64,000 nt of DNA from Mycoplasma sp. E35C (GTDB lineage Bacteria > Bacillota_I > Bacilli_A > Mycoplasmatales > Mycoplasmoidaceae). The DNA is taken from contig NZ_CP068418.1 of NCBI RefSeq assembly GCF_019873825.1, forward strand, positions 62,001 to 126,000, in the 5' to 3' direction. Positions 38,504 to 47,559 of the stretch are shown here, piece by piece; position 1 is the stretch's first letter; each line of letters starts with the position of its first letter. The notes under the pieces are model-generated. The model ran no database searches, was not told the origin of the DNA, and saw only the letters and a program-made list of their open reading frames with translations. A program made the translations under genes and the position numbers.

Positions 38504-39268
38504 GTGAATAAATTAATAAGCTTCATAAGTCATAAAAGTTTATATTGCAACATAATTGCATCAGTATTTTTATTGCTATTTTTTGCTGTATTTATTTATT
38601 GAAAAATAGAATTCCCGACATTTGATAAGTCATTTTTTGAAGTAAGCAATATTTCTTTCTTCAGTAAAATTTACTATTTTTATCTTATCTATTTTTTGTT
38701 TATAGTTTTTAGTTTAAGTTTTGGGTTGTCGGTTATTTGTTATTTCAACAAAATAGCGCTTAAAAAACAAATTAAAGAAATTACTAACATAAGCTTTGCT
38801 TATGTTCTTGTTTCGTTTTTACCAATCATTGGAATCATAATAGATTTATTGCTTCTTAAAAGAAGTTCTTTAAATTACCGTGATTGAGTTTTAAGTAAGA
38901 ATTATGAAACAAAATGATTTCTTAAAACATTCACCTTGGTGCAAATAATTTTTGCAATAATATGTTTTATTTTTTTAAACACAATAACATTTTTAGTCCA
39001 CGGTTTAGTAGCATTTGATTTTTTATCTTTAATAACTATTATTCCTGTTGGTCTTCAAATATTAGCAATATTAATTTTATTAATCCTTGTCGTGTTGTTA
39101 GTTATTCATTTCACAGAATATGCAAAACTTAAAATTCTAGTTGATGTAGATCTTAAACTAAAGAAGAAAAACCTTTGTAAATTGTTTTTTTCTTCTTGAA
39201 GAATAACTCACCCAATGTATAAACTTGAAGTGTTTAACAATATAGATATTCAAGAACAACAAAATTAA
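38504..39268 (+). CDS. Multi-spanning membrane protein, paralogue A
   Basis: 254 residues, with about five hydrophobic segments and a cytoplasmic Lys-rich tail. Start GTG at 38504, supported by a strong ribosome site GAGGA (38493-38497). TGA at 38600, 38885 and others is Trp. I do not recognise the family. It is clearly related to the next gene: MNKLISFISHKS versus KKILGFLSYKS, ISFGFVLIFYINKISL versus LSFGLSVICYFNKIAL, and FPVVGSVVDYLIFKK versus LPIIGIIIDLLLLKR. The pair is inserted between the helicase and nusA, which are adjacent in M. genitalium. Confidence 0.75.
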
Positions 39269-39285
39269 ATTTATGAAAAAAAATA

Positions 39286-40059
39286 TTGGGTTTTTTGAGC
39301 TATAAAAGTTTTATTGTTAATACACTTTTTACAGTATTCTTGATAATATTTATTGCTAGCAATTTTTATCTTAAGAATATTTTAATTAAAGATGTAGATG
39401 TTAATCAATTAGAAGAACATGAAAAAAACTTATTTCTTTTTAATGTTAATTTTCAAGAATCTTTAATTTATATTAGCTCATTAATATATTCAATAAGTTT
39501 TGGGTTTGTATTAATTTTTTACATAAACAAAATTTCATTAATTAATAAAATCTACGAAATAACAATGATAAATCGATGATTGATTATTGTTTCAATTTTT
39601 CCTGTTGTTGGAAGTGTTGTTGATTACTTAATTTTTAAAAAATGCTTTAACTTTTTTTATGAATATAAACAAAATAAACTAAGGGCAAAAGATTTTGAAT
39701 ATCATTTTATTCAATCGATTAATTTAACCCAATGGATTTTTAGTTTATTTATCTTTTCAATTATTAATTGGATCTTGTTTGTGAACAAAACCACGAAGAT
39801 TATTGGTAATTTGTTTGGTGTTGATGATCCGTTATTGTTAACTGATATTCCTTTGTATTTTAATTCTTTATTAATTGCTTTATTAATAACAATTTATTTA
39901 ACAATGTTGATAATTGATTGGAAACTTAAAAAACAGATTGTTGCTAAGTTTCAACTAAAAAACAAAGATGTTTATAAATATATCTTCTTACCTTGGTTGT
40001 TAACAAAATCAATGTATGAAAATCAAAAATTTGTTAAGTTTGATTTAACAATAAACTAA
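39286..40059 (+). CDS. Multi-spanning membrane protein, paralogue B, with a frame problem at its start
   Basis: 257 residues from TTG 39286, about six hydrophobic segments, tandem paralogue of the preceding gene. The natural start appears to be ATG 39273, but eight A residues (39276-39283) follow it, and the ATG frame hits TAA at 39303. With seven A the product would begin MKKILGFLSYKS, matching the paralogue's MNKLISFISHKS. So the gene either varies in phase through slippage, carries a frameshift or sequencing error, or starts at TTG 39286 without a ribosome site. TGA at 39577 is Trp. The function is unknown. Confidence 0.7.
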
Positions 40060-40080
40060 ATTAATCTTAATTAAATATTC

Positions 40081-40107
40081 TTGAACTTTTTAATTATCTA
40101 GTATAAT
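40081..40107 (+). promoter_or_regulatory. Promoter of nusA
   Basis: TTGAAC (40081-40086), 15-base spacer, TATAAT (40102-40107). Initiation near 40114 would place the terminator hairpin at 40130-40156 inside the nusA leader. Confidence 0.6.
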
Positions 40108-40129
40108 TAATATAAGAATTATTATGATG

Positions 40130-40157
40130 CGACAACCTGCGGGTTGTCGTTTATTTT
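40130..40157 (+). terminator. Intrinsic terminator between the nusA promoter and its start: candidate attenuator
   Basis: CGACAACC (40130-40137), 4-base loop, GGTTGTCG (40142-40149), then TTTATTTTTT: a compact GC-rich hairpin with a U-run. It lies after the -10 box and only 9 bases before the nusA ATG at 40166. An in-frame ATG at 40124 would translate through it. NusA enhances pausing and termination at such hairpins, so autoregulation by attenuation is a natural reading. It may also simply end the membrane-gene transcript. Confidence 0.8.
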
Positions 40158-40165
40158 TTAAATTC

Positions 40166-42022
40166 ATGAGTGTTGATAATAAAAGTTTCTTAGAAGCGAT
40201 TGAAACAATCGCTCAATCTAAAAATATTTCTAAACAAGAAATTAGTGTCATCTTAAAAGATGCGATTATTCGAGCATGTGCTAAGGAAGATCCAGATCAA
40301 AGAATTGATGTGATGATTAATTTTGATTCTGGATTGTTGAAAATCTTTAAATTATATAAAGTAGTTGAAGATAACGTGCCAGAAGAAGAGTTTGATGAAA
40401 TTAACGAAATTTATTTAAAAGATGCACTTAAAACTAATCCAACAATTCAGGTTGGTGATGATTTCTTAAAGTCATTAAATATTGGTGATTTATCAAGATT
40501 AGTTGCAACAAATATTTCGCAATATTTCCGTCAAAAACTATCAGAATTAGTTAACAAACAAGCTGTTGCTGAATGAACTCCTAAACTAAATAAAATTGTT
40601 CGTGGAACAGTTGAAATTGATGAAAATAACCAAAACGTTTTATTAGTTAATTTAGGCGGAATTTACGCATATTATTACAAAAAAGATTGAGTAATCAACG
40701 AAGAATTACAACCTGATAAAGAATATGATTTCGTATTAACTCAAATCAAAGAACAATCTAAGAGTTGACCATTAGTAGTATCAAGATCTGATGCTAGATA
40801 TGTGCAACACGTTTTAACTGAAAACATTCCTGAAATTAAAGAAGGAATTGTTGAAATTAAAGCAATCCAAAGAGTGGCTGGACAAAAAACAAAAATTGCA
40901 GTTTCATCAAACAATCCAGACATTGATCCAGTAACACTTATCTTAGGAGATGGTGGTAACCGCATTAAATCAATTGCTGCTGATTTAATTGAACACACAG
41001 CGGGCGTTAAAGTTAGTAACGAAGTTATTGATGTATTCCACTGAAATGATGATCCATTTAAATTAATTGCTAATGCATGTTATCCAGTTGATATTATCGG
41101 GATTGATGTTTTAGAAGATTCAGAACGTGATAAGAGTGTTGATATTATCGTTGAAGATCAATATTTACCATTCTTAATTGGTCGCGCTGGAATTAATGTA
41201 AGACTATTATCTTATATGACTGGCTGATCAATTGATTTCAAAGGTCATTCTATTGCTATTGAAGAAGGAATTAACATTGTTCCTTTAAACTATTCACCAA
41301 TCAACAATTCAGTATTAGTTGATCAATTTAAATTTAGTAACCGTAGAAGTAGAATTGCATCTAAACAATCATTCAAGAAAGTTGATAAGATTGAAACTCC
41401 ATTGGTGGCATTCTCAACAGCTAATGAATCTGATTCAGATATTAAGGTTGATATTGACAGTATTTACACTGAACCAGAACAACAACGTTATGAAAAAATT
41501 GACATCACTAAATACCAAGCTAAAAACACAGCACAAGAATCAATTAGTGATGAAATAAATGACGAAATTTACGAAGAAATTGCACAATTTGAAGAATTCA
41601 ACCCAAGTCAAATTGATGAAGAATTAACAGAACAAACACCAAGTGAAATTGAACCACAAATCAGTTCAGTTAACATTGATGAATCAGATATTTCAAACCA
41701 ATTAGCTAACCTTGATGTTAATGATTTAGCCATCAACAACACTCCAAATTTAGATGCTAATAAATCAACAAAAGCAACTAAAAAAGATAAAAAAGCTAAA
41801 GATGAAACCGTTGAATTCGTTCCTGTTGACGAATCAGACTATGACAATGTTCAAAATGATAATGCTTCAATTACGCAATTAATCCGTGAACTAGATACAA
41901 CTCAAACTCAGAAAAAAGAAGTTAAAAAAGTTGTTGTAGTTGATGATAAAAAAGATAAAGACAAAGATAAGAAAAAGAAGAAAAATCAACGTCAAAGCTT
42001 GGACAGTTTTGAAGACTTATAA
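40166..42022 (+). CDS. nusA: Transcription factor NusA with long acidic/basic tail
   Basis: 618 residues; it binds RNA polymerase and controls pausing, termination and antitermination. The N-terminal domain (residues 1-130) is followed by S1 (WTPKLNKIVRGTVEID, VLLVNLGGIYAYY), KH1 (GVVEIKAIQRVAGQKTKIAV-type text near residue 225; LGDGGNRIKSIAADL) and KH2 (VDIIVEDQYLPFLIGRAGINVRL). The last 190 residues or so are an added low-complexity tail rich in Asp/Glu/Asn, ending in a Lys/Asp block (KDKDKDKKKKKNQ), longer than usual. ATG 40166 is chosen to match the family's start; ATG 40124 and 40127 would add 13-14 residues coded by the hairpin. It is the first gene of the nusA-ylxR-infB-rbfA operon. 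Confidence 0.95.
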
Positions 42023-42036
42023 TACCTTATTAGCTT

Positions 42037-42321
42037 ATGAAAAAAACCAATCTACGACTTGATTTAATAACCAAAAAACAATTGTCTAAAAACCAACTAC
42101 ACCGTTTGGTTTATTACAACAACCAATTAATTTTAGACAACGATCAAACAATCAAGGCTAGAGGCGTTTATTTCAATAAAGAAAGCAAACTTATCATTGA
42201 TAAAAAAACCAAAGCATTAATTCAAAGAAATTTGAGGGTTAAGATTTCAGAAGAACAATTTGAGATTTTTAATAATGCATTAAATAAACGAGGTCAATAT
42301 GAAGAAAAAACCAGCAAATAA
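42037..42321 (+). CDS. ylxR: YlxR-family small protein
   Basis: 94 residues between nusA and infB, the family's standard place. YlxR proteins are small basic nucleic-acid binders; some have been tied to RNase P RNA or gene regulation. The hallmark segment is RLVYYNNQLILDNDQTIKARGVYF, with ARGVY matching the family's GRGAYI motif. The N-terminal RxCxV motif is not kept. Its 3' end overlaps infB by 23 bases. Confidence 0.8.
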   Translation: MKKTNLRLDLITKKQLSKNQLHRLVYYNNQLILDNDQTIKARGVYFNKESKLIIDKKTKALIQRNLRVKISEEQFEIFNNALNKRGQYEEKTSK

Positions 42322-44143
42322 AAAACAGTTTGATAAACGATCAAAGATTGATATTAAATCATATTTGAAAGAAGTTAAAGTTGGAGTTAAGGATGGTGTT
42401 TTTATTTATACCGACCCGTTAAGCATTGATCAGTTTGCCAAAAAAATTAACCAACCAGTAGCAAAAATTATTAAATATTTCTTTGCAAAAGGAATTAATA
42501 CGATTAATCTAAATACAATTTTATCCTTAGAACAAATTGGTGAATTGTGTTTAGAATTTGGACTTGATTTTAAAATTGAAAAACAAGTAACCAATGAAAA
42601 CATTTTAGATAATATTGAATTCAAAGATAAAGAAGAAGATCTAAAAAAACGTCCAGCGATTGTTACTGTAATGGGACACGTTGACCATGGTAAAACTTCA
42701 TTATTAGATGCAATCAGATCGACCAATGTAACGTCTGGTGAAGCTGGTGGAATTACCCAACACATTGGTGCTTATCAAGTTAAACGTGATGAAGAATTAA
42801 TTACTTTCATTGATACCCCAGGGCATGAAGCGTTTACTGAAATGCGTGCTCGTGGTGCTAATATTACTGATATCGTTGTATTAGTTGTGGCTGGTGATGA
42901 TGGAATTAAACCACAAACCGAAGAAGCAATTGACCATGCTAAAAATGCTGGTGTGCCAATTATTGTTTTCGTAAACAAAATGGATAAACCAACAGCCAAC
43001 TTTGATCGTGTGGTGCAACAAATATCTAAATATGATTTAATGCCAGAAGAATACGGTGGTGATACGATCTTTGTTCAAGGTTCAGCCTTAAAACAAGAAG
43101 GTTTAGATCAATTATTAGATTCAATCTTAACGTTAGCTGAAATTAATGAATACAAAGCTAATCCTAATGCTGATCCATACGGAATTGTAGTTGAATCTAA
43201 ATTAGTATCAGGACTAGGACCACAAGCTACTGTAATCATCAAACGTGGAACTTTAAAAGTTGGTGACTATATCTGTATTGGTGCTGCGTTTGGTAAAGTG
43301 CGTTTGATGCAAGATGAAAATGGTAAGAATATTAATGAAGCCACGCCATCAACTCCTGTTAAGATTTCAGGGTTAGATATGGTTCCAGAAGTTGGTGAAA
43401 AATTCTTAGGATTAGCTACTGAAAAACAAGCTAAGGAATTATCAGAATCATACAAGATCAAACAACAAAAACAAAAGCATTTAAGCATGCAAGAAAGTCA
43501 TGAGAAAAAAACTCGTGTCAATACTGATGGTATTAAGTGCTTAGATTTAATTATTAAATCAGATGTTCAAGGTAGTCTTGAAGCAATCAAATATGCAATT
43601 TCTAACATTAATGTTGAAGGGATCACTACTAACATCATTCGTGCTTCAACTGGTGCAATTTCAGAAACTGATATTAAACTAGCACAAGCATCAAATTCTA
43701 CGGTTATTTCGTTTAATTTATCAGTTCCCAAACAAATTAGAGATCTAGCTAACTCATCAAATATTGAGATCTTATCTTATGAAATTATCTATAAGATGGT
43801 TGAAGATCTAGAAGCAATCATGAAGGGTGAATTAGATCCTGTTTATGAAGAACAAGAATTAGGTCAAGCAATTGTTCGTGCATTATGAAGACACTCAAAA
43901 ATTGGAACGATTGCTGGAAGTTATGTGCAATCAGGTAAAGTTGTTAAAAACGGAATGTGTAGAATTGTTCGTGATGGTGTAATTATTTACAAATCTAAAA
44001 TTGGTTCTTTAAAAGTTAAAGAAAACTTTATAGATAAAGTTGATAACAACAAAGAATGTGGAATTGTAATTGAAAATTACAATGACATTAAAGAAAACGA
44101 CATCATTGAAGTTTATGAAGTTGTTAAAAAACGAGTGCAATAA
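42299..44143 (+). CDS. infB: Translation initiation factor IF-2
   Basis: 614 residues, the short mollicute form without the long N-terminal extension. It places initiator tRNA on the ribosome. GTPase motifs: [16 protein letters not shown] (about residue 124), [16 protein letters not shown] and [16 protein letters not shown]2 domains II to IV follow, ending VRRVQLV-equivalent text. A TGA at 43886 is Trp. It overlaps ylxR at the start, and its stop overlaps the rbfA ATG (TAATG), so the operon is translationally coupled. Confidence 0.97.
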
Positions 44144-44496
44144 TGAGTAACATTAAAACATTAAGATTAGAAGCAACAATTCATAAGATTTTAAATAATG
44201 CGATAGCTACTGAAATTGAAAACCGTTTGGTTCGTGAAAGTTCAATTACATCAATTAAACTATCAGCTGATAAAAGTTCTGCTAAAATTTATGTAGATTG
44301 TTTTATTCAAAAGAACATTGCTAAAACATTGCAAGCTTATGAAGATATTAAGGGTGTGTTTCGACATATCCTAAGTAAAAAACTAACAATTCGTAAGGTT
44401 CCAGAATTACACTTTTATCAAGATAATAGTGTTGTTAATGGAATGAAAATTGATCAAATTTTAGAAGAAATTAAAAACGAAGATAAGAACAAATAA
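44143..44496 (+). CDS. rbfA: Ribosome-binding factor A
   Basis: 117 residues with the KH-like RbfA fold. It helps mature the 16S rRNA 5' end. Family text: RLEATIHKILNNAIATEIENRL at the N-terminus, SAKIYVDCFI in the middle, and IRKVPELHFYQDNSVVNGMKIDQIL near the end, matching the RxVPEL.F..D.s...g..I..lL signature. The ATG overlaps the infB stop by one base. A membrane protein gene follows 9 bases later. Confidence 0.93.
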   Translation: MSNIKTLRLEATIHKILNNAIATEIENRLVRESSITSIKLSADKSSAKIYVDCFIQKNIAKTLQAYEDIKGVFRHILSKKLTIRKVPELHFYQDNSVVNGMKIDQILEEIKNEDKNK

Positions 44497-44505
44497 AGTT
44501 ATATT

Positions 44506-44940
44506 ATGTCAAAGAAAACTAACATTTTTAAACGTTATCAAATGTCGTTAAACAACGACAAATTAATGAAAAGAAAGTGAATTTGAATTGGTGTAATTAC
44601 AACCATTTTAATGATCTTTTTTGGTGTTATTCTAGGAATCATGCAACGCTTTATTTCATTACCACCAACACAATATCCAGCTGTTAATAGTGCCAATGAT
44701 TTAAACCAAGCAATGCGTATTATGGCAATTATTTACTTTGCCATTTTCTTTATTCCTTATCTTTATTTCATTGCTGCATTTTTCTCAGGAATTAACCAAG
44801 TATACCGTTCTTTTGTATTACACATGGTAATCTGATCAACAATCATGATTGGATTATTAATGTTGTTTATTACATGTATCTTATTGATTGTTGGATACAG
44901 TAATCTAGATAGTTACAATTTAGCAAGAAACTTCATGTAA
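44506..44940 (+). CDS. Small multi-spanning membrane protein between rbfA and truB
   Basis: 144 residues, open only with TGA as Trp (44578, 44584, 44833). Three hydrophobic segments: WIWIGVITTILMIFFGVILGI, IMAIIYFAIFFIPYLYFIAAF and IWSTIMIGLLMLFITCILL. A basic N-terminus suggests a cytoplasmic start. I do not recognise it. M. genitalium has a membrane-protein gene (MG144) at the same place between rbfA and ribF, so it may be a divergent counterpart. It lies 9 bases after rbfA and 1 base before truB, hence in the operon. Confidence 0.78.
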
Positions 44941-44941
44941 G

Positions 44942-45586
44942 ATGGATTTTAATAACCAAATAGTTGTTATTGATAAACCAAAAAACATATCAAGTGCTTT
45001 TTGCTTGAATTTATTTAAGAAAAAATTCAAGATCAAAAAAGCAGGCCATAATGGCACATTAGATCCGTTAGCATCTGGTGTTTTGGTAGTTGGCACTGGT
45101 AAAAAAACTAAGGAATTAAATTTCTTAAATAAAGATAATAAACAATATTTGGTGCGTTTAAAATTCAACGAACACACTGATAGTTATGATAGCTGCGGCA
45201 CAGTTATTAGAACTAGTGATTATATTCCGACTCAAGATGAAATCAATGCTTATCTTGAGTTATTTATTAATAAGGAGTTTTACCAAACTCCACCCAAATT
45301 TTCAGCATTAAAAATCAATGGTGTTCGAGCTTACAAGTTAGCCCGCAACAACATTGATTTTGAACTTCAAAAACGATTAACAATGATCTATAATGCTAAA
45401 TTAATTTCGTATTATGATCAGTATGCTGAAATTTTATTAGATGTCAAAAAAGGGTTTTATGTTCGTTCTTTTGTTGTTGATTTAGCATCATATTACAACA
45501 CCACAGCAACAATGGTTGAACTAATAAGAACCAAATCTGGCAAGTATAGTTTAAACGATGTGATCGAGTATAGATTTAATAAGTAA
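44942..45586 (+). CDS. truB: tRNA pseudouridine-55 synthase
   Basis: 214 residues. It makes pseudouridine 55 in the T loop of tRNAs. The catalytic Asp is in [22 protein letters not shown] (about residues 36-57). Other family text is DKPKNISS at the start, [22 protein letters not shown], and [12 protein letters not shown]. It lacks the C-terminal PUA domain of longer TruB enzymes, as is usual in small genomes. Its last 29 bases overlap the start of the ribF-mnmA fusion. Confidence 0.95.
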   Translation: MDFNNQIVVIDKPKNISSAFCLNLFKKKFKIKKAGHNGTLDPLASGVLVVGTGKKTKELNFLNKDNKQYLVRLKFNEHTDSYDSCGTVIRTSDYIPTQDEINAYLELFINKEFYQTPPKFSALKINGVRAYKLARNNIDFELQKRLTMIYNAKLISYYDQYAEILLDVKKGFYVRSFVVDLASYYNTTATMVELIRTKSGKYSLNDVIEYRFNK

Positions 45587-47531
45587 GAATTTAGATCTTA
45601 TTAACAAAAATCTAGATTTAGTAATTGGTTATTTTGATGGCATTCATCAAGGACATTTAAAGTTATTTAATTTATCTAATAAATTTAATGTATTAACTTT
45701 TAAACATGTTCCTAAAAAACAAAAAGTTCTTTATCAAAGAACACATGCATTAGAAGAGTTAGCTAGTTTAGAAAACATCAACCAATTATTAGTTTATGAT
45801 GTAAAAAACAACAACTTATCAGCTCAAGAATTTATTGATCAATATCTTAAAGTTATTAATCCGAAACGAATAATTATTGGATCAGATTTTAAGTTTGGTA
45901 ATGATCAAAAAACTTATCAGTTATTAATTGATAATGGGTTTGAAACAATTGTTGTTGATAAAAATGAATGCAGCACTTCTAAAATTAAAGAATTAATTTT
46001 AGCTAAAGATCTTAGTAGCGCTAATCAATTATTAAACCAACCTTTTTATCTAAAAGGTGAAGTGATTGTTAATAACCAAATTGGTCGCACCATTGGTTTT
46101 AATACTGCTAACATTTTAGTTGATGATCAGATTATTGATTTAGTTGAAGGTTCTTATGCTAGTAAAGTAATTATTGATGATAAAACCTATCTTGGCATCA
46201 GTTTTATTGGCAAACCCAAAAGTTTTGATCAAAAAACCCGTCAGTGTGAAACGCATATTTTAGATTTCAATCAAGATATTTATCACAAAACAATTAAGGT
46301 CGAATTATATAAATTTATTCGTGAAAATCACAAATTTAATTCATTAGATGAATTAAAACGAGCAATCAATAATGATAAAAAAATAACCTTAGATTTTTTT
46401 AATAAATTAACCAATAAAAAGAAAGTTATAGTTGCTTTATCAGGCGGAGTTGATTCAGCTGTTTGTGCTTATTTATTAAAAAAACAAGGTTATGATGTTA
46501 GTGCAGCATTTATGCAAAATTGAGACAGTGATCTTAATTTTGAAATCCTAAAAAATCATGCCAATGACACAATCCAAGGTTGTGATGCTAAACAAGATTT
46601 TGAAGATGCTAAAAAGATATGTGAACAATTAAATATTGAATTACATTACTTTAATTTTGTTCAGAATTATTGAAATGATGTGTTTTTAAAAATGCTTGAA
46701 GATTATAAAAAAGGACTAACGCCAAATCCTGATGTTTTATGTAACCAGTTTGGTAAATTTGGTTGGTTTATCAATGCATTAAAAAAACAATTTGGTGATG
46801 ATATTCAAATTGCCTTCGGGCATTATGCTAAATTAGAACACAAAAACAACGAGCCATATTTAGTTCATACAAATGACCATAACAAAGATCAAACTTATTT
46901 CTTATCTAAACTAAATAAAGATCAATTAAAAAATATTATTTTTCCTTTAAGTGATTTAACCAAAACTCAAGTTCGTGAGATTGCTAAACAAGCAAATCTA
47001 TATGTTGCAACTAAAAAAGATTCAACAGGCATTTGTTTTATTGGTGAACGTAATTTCAAGGATTTTTTAAGTAATTATTTAGAAGTTAAAAAAGGTGATA
47101 TTGTTTTAATTAATGAAAACAAAAAACTCGGACAACACGACGGATTATATTTTTATACAATAGGTCAATCTCGACAATTACATGTAGGTGGAACTAAAGA
47201 AAAAATCTTTGTTTGTGACAAAGATTTAGCTACTAACACCTTATATGTTTGTTATGAATCAACTAAGAATGATTATCTAAGTTCAGATTGTTGTGAATTA
47301 ATTGATTTTAATTGGTTAATTAAACCAGAAGCATTGACCAAAAAACTATATGTTCGCTTTAGACATCGTCAAAAATTACATGAGTGTGAGATCATCAAAC
47401 ATGATGATAAAACCTTAGTTATTAAGTATGAAAAACAAATTGGTGTTACGACAGGTCAGTATGGGGTAATTTATGATGAAAACTTGTGAGTTGTTGGTGG
47501 CGGTCAAATTAGCAAGATAATAAAAAAATAA
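45558..47531 (+). CDS. ribF-mnmA: Fusion of riboflavin kinase/FAD synthetase (RibF) and tRNA 2-thiouridylase (MnmA)
   Basis: One uninterrupted 657-residue frame. Residues 1-285 are Rib[17 protein letters not shown] (adenylyltransferase, about 22-37), [11 protein letters not shown], and the flavokinase [23 protein letters not shown]. From about 290 it is Mnm[20 protein letters not shown] (PP-loop), the catalytic Cys in [16 protein letters not shown] (about 394), DQTYFLSKL, the second Cys in [13 protein letters not shown] (about 493), and C-terminal [18 protein letters not shown]. No stop, ATG, GTG or TTG occurs between the halves (46380-46470), so MnmA cannot start alone in an ordinary way. 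Both active sites look intact. The ATG at 45558 lies inside truB; it is the only usual start before the RibF motif. TGA at 45561, 46521, 46671 and 47487 is Trp. Confidence 0.92.
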
Positions 47532-47559
47532 TAAAATTATAGAAGCTTTACTACATATT

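Noticed and set aside
41319-41558. Overlapping frame inside nusA
   Set aside because: Out of frame with nusA, no ribosome site, and composition typical of a shifted reading.
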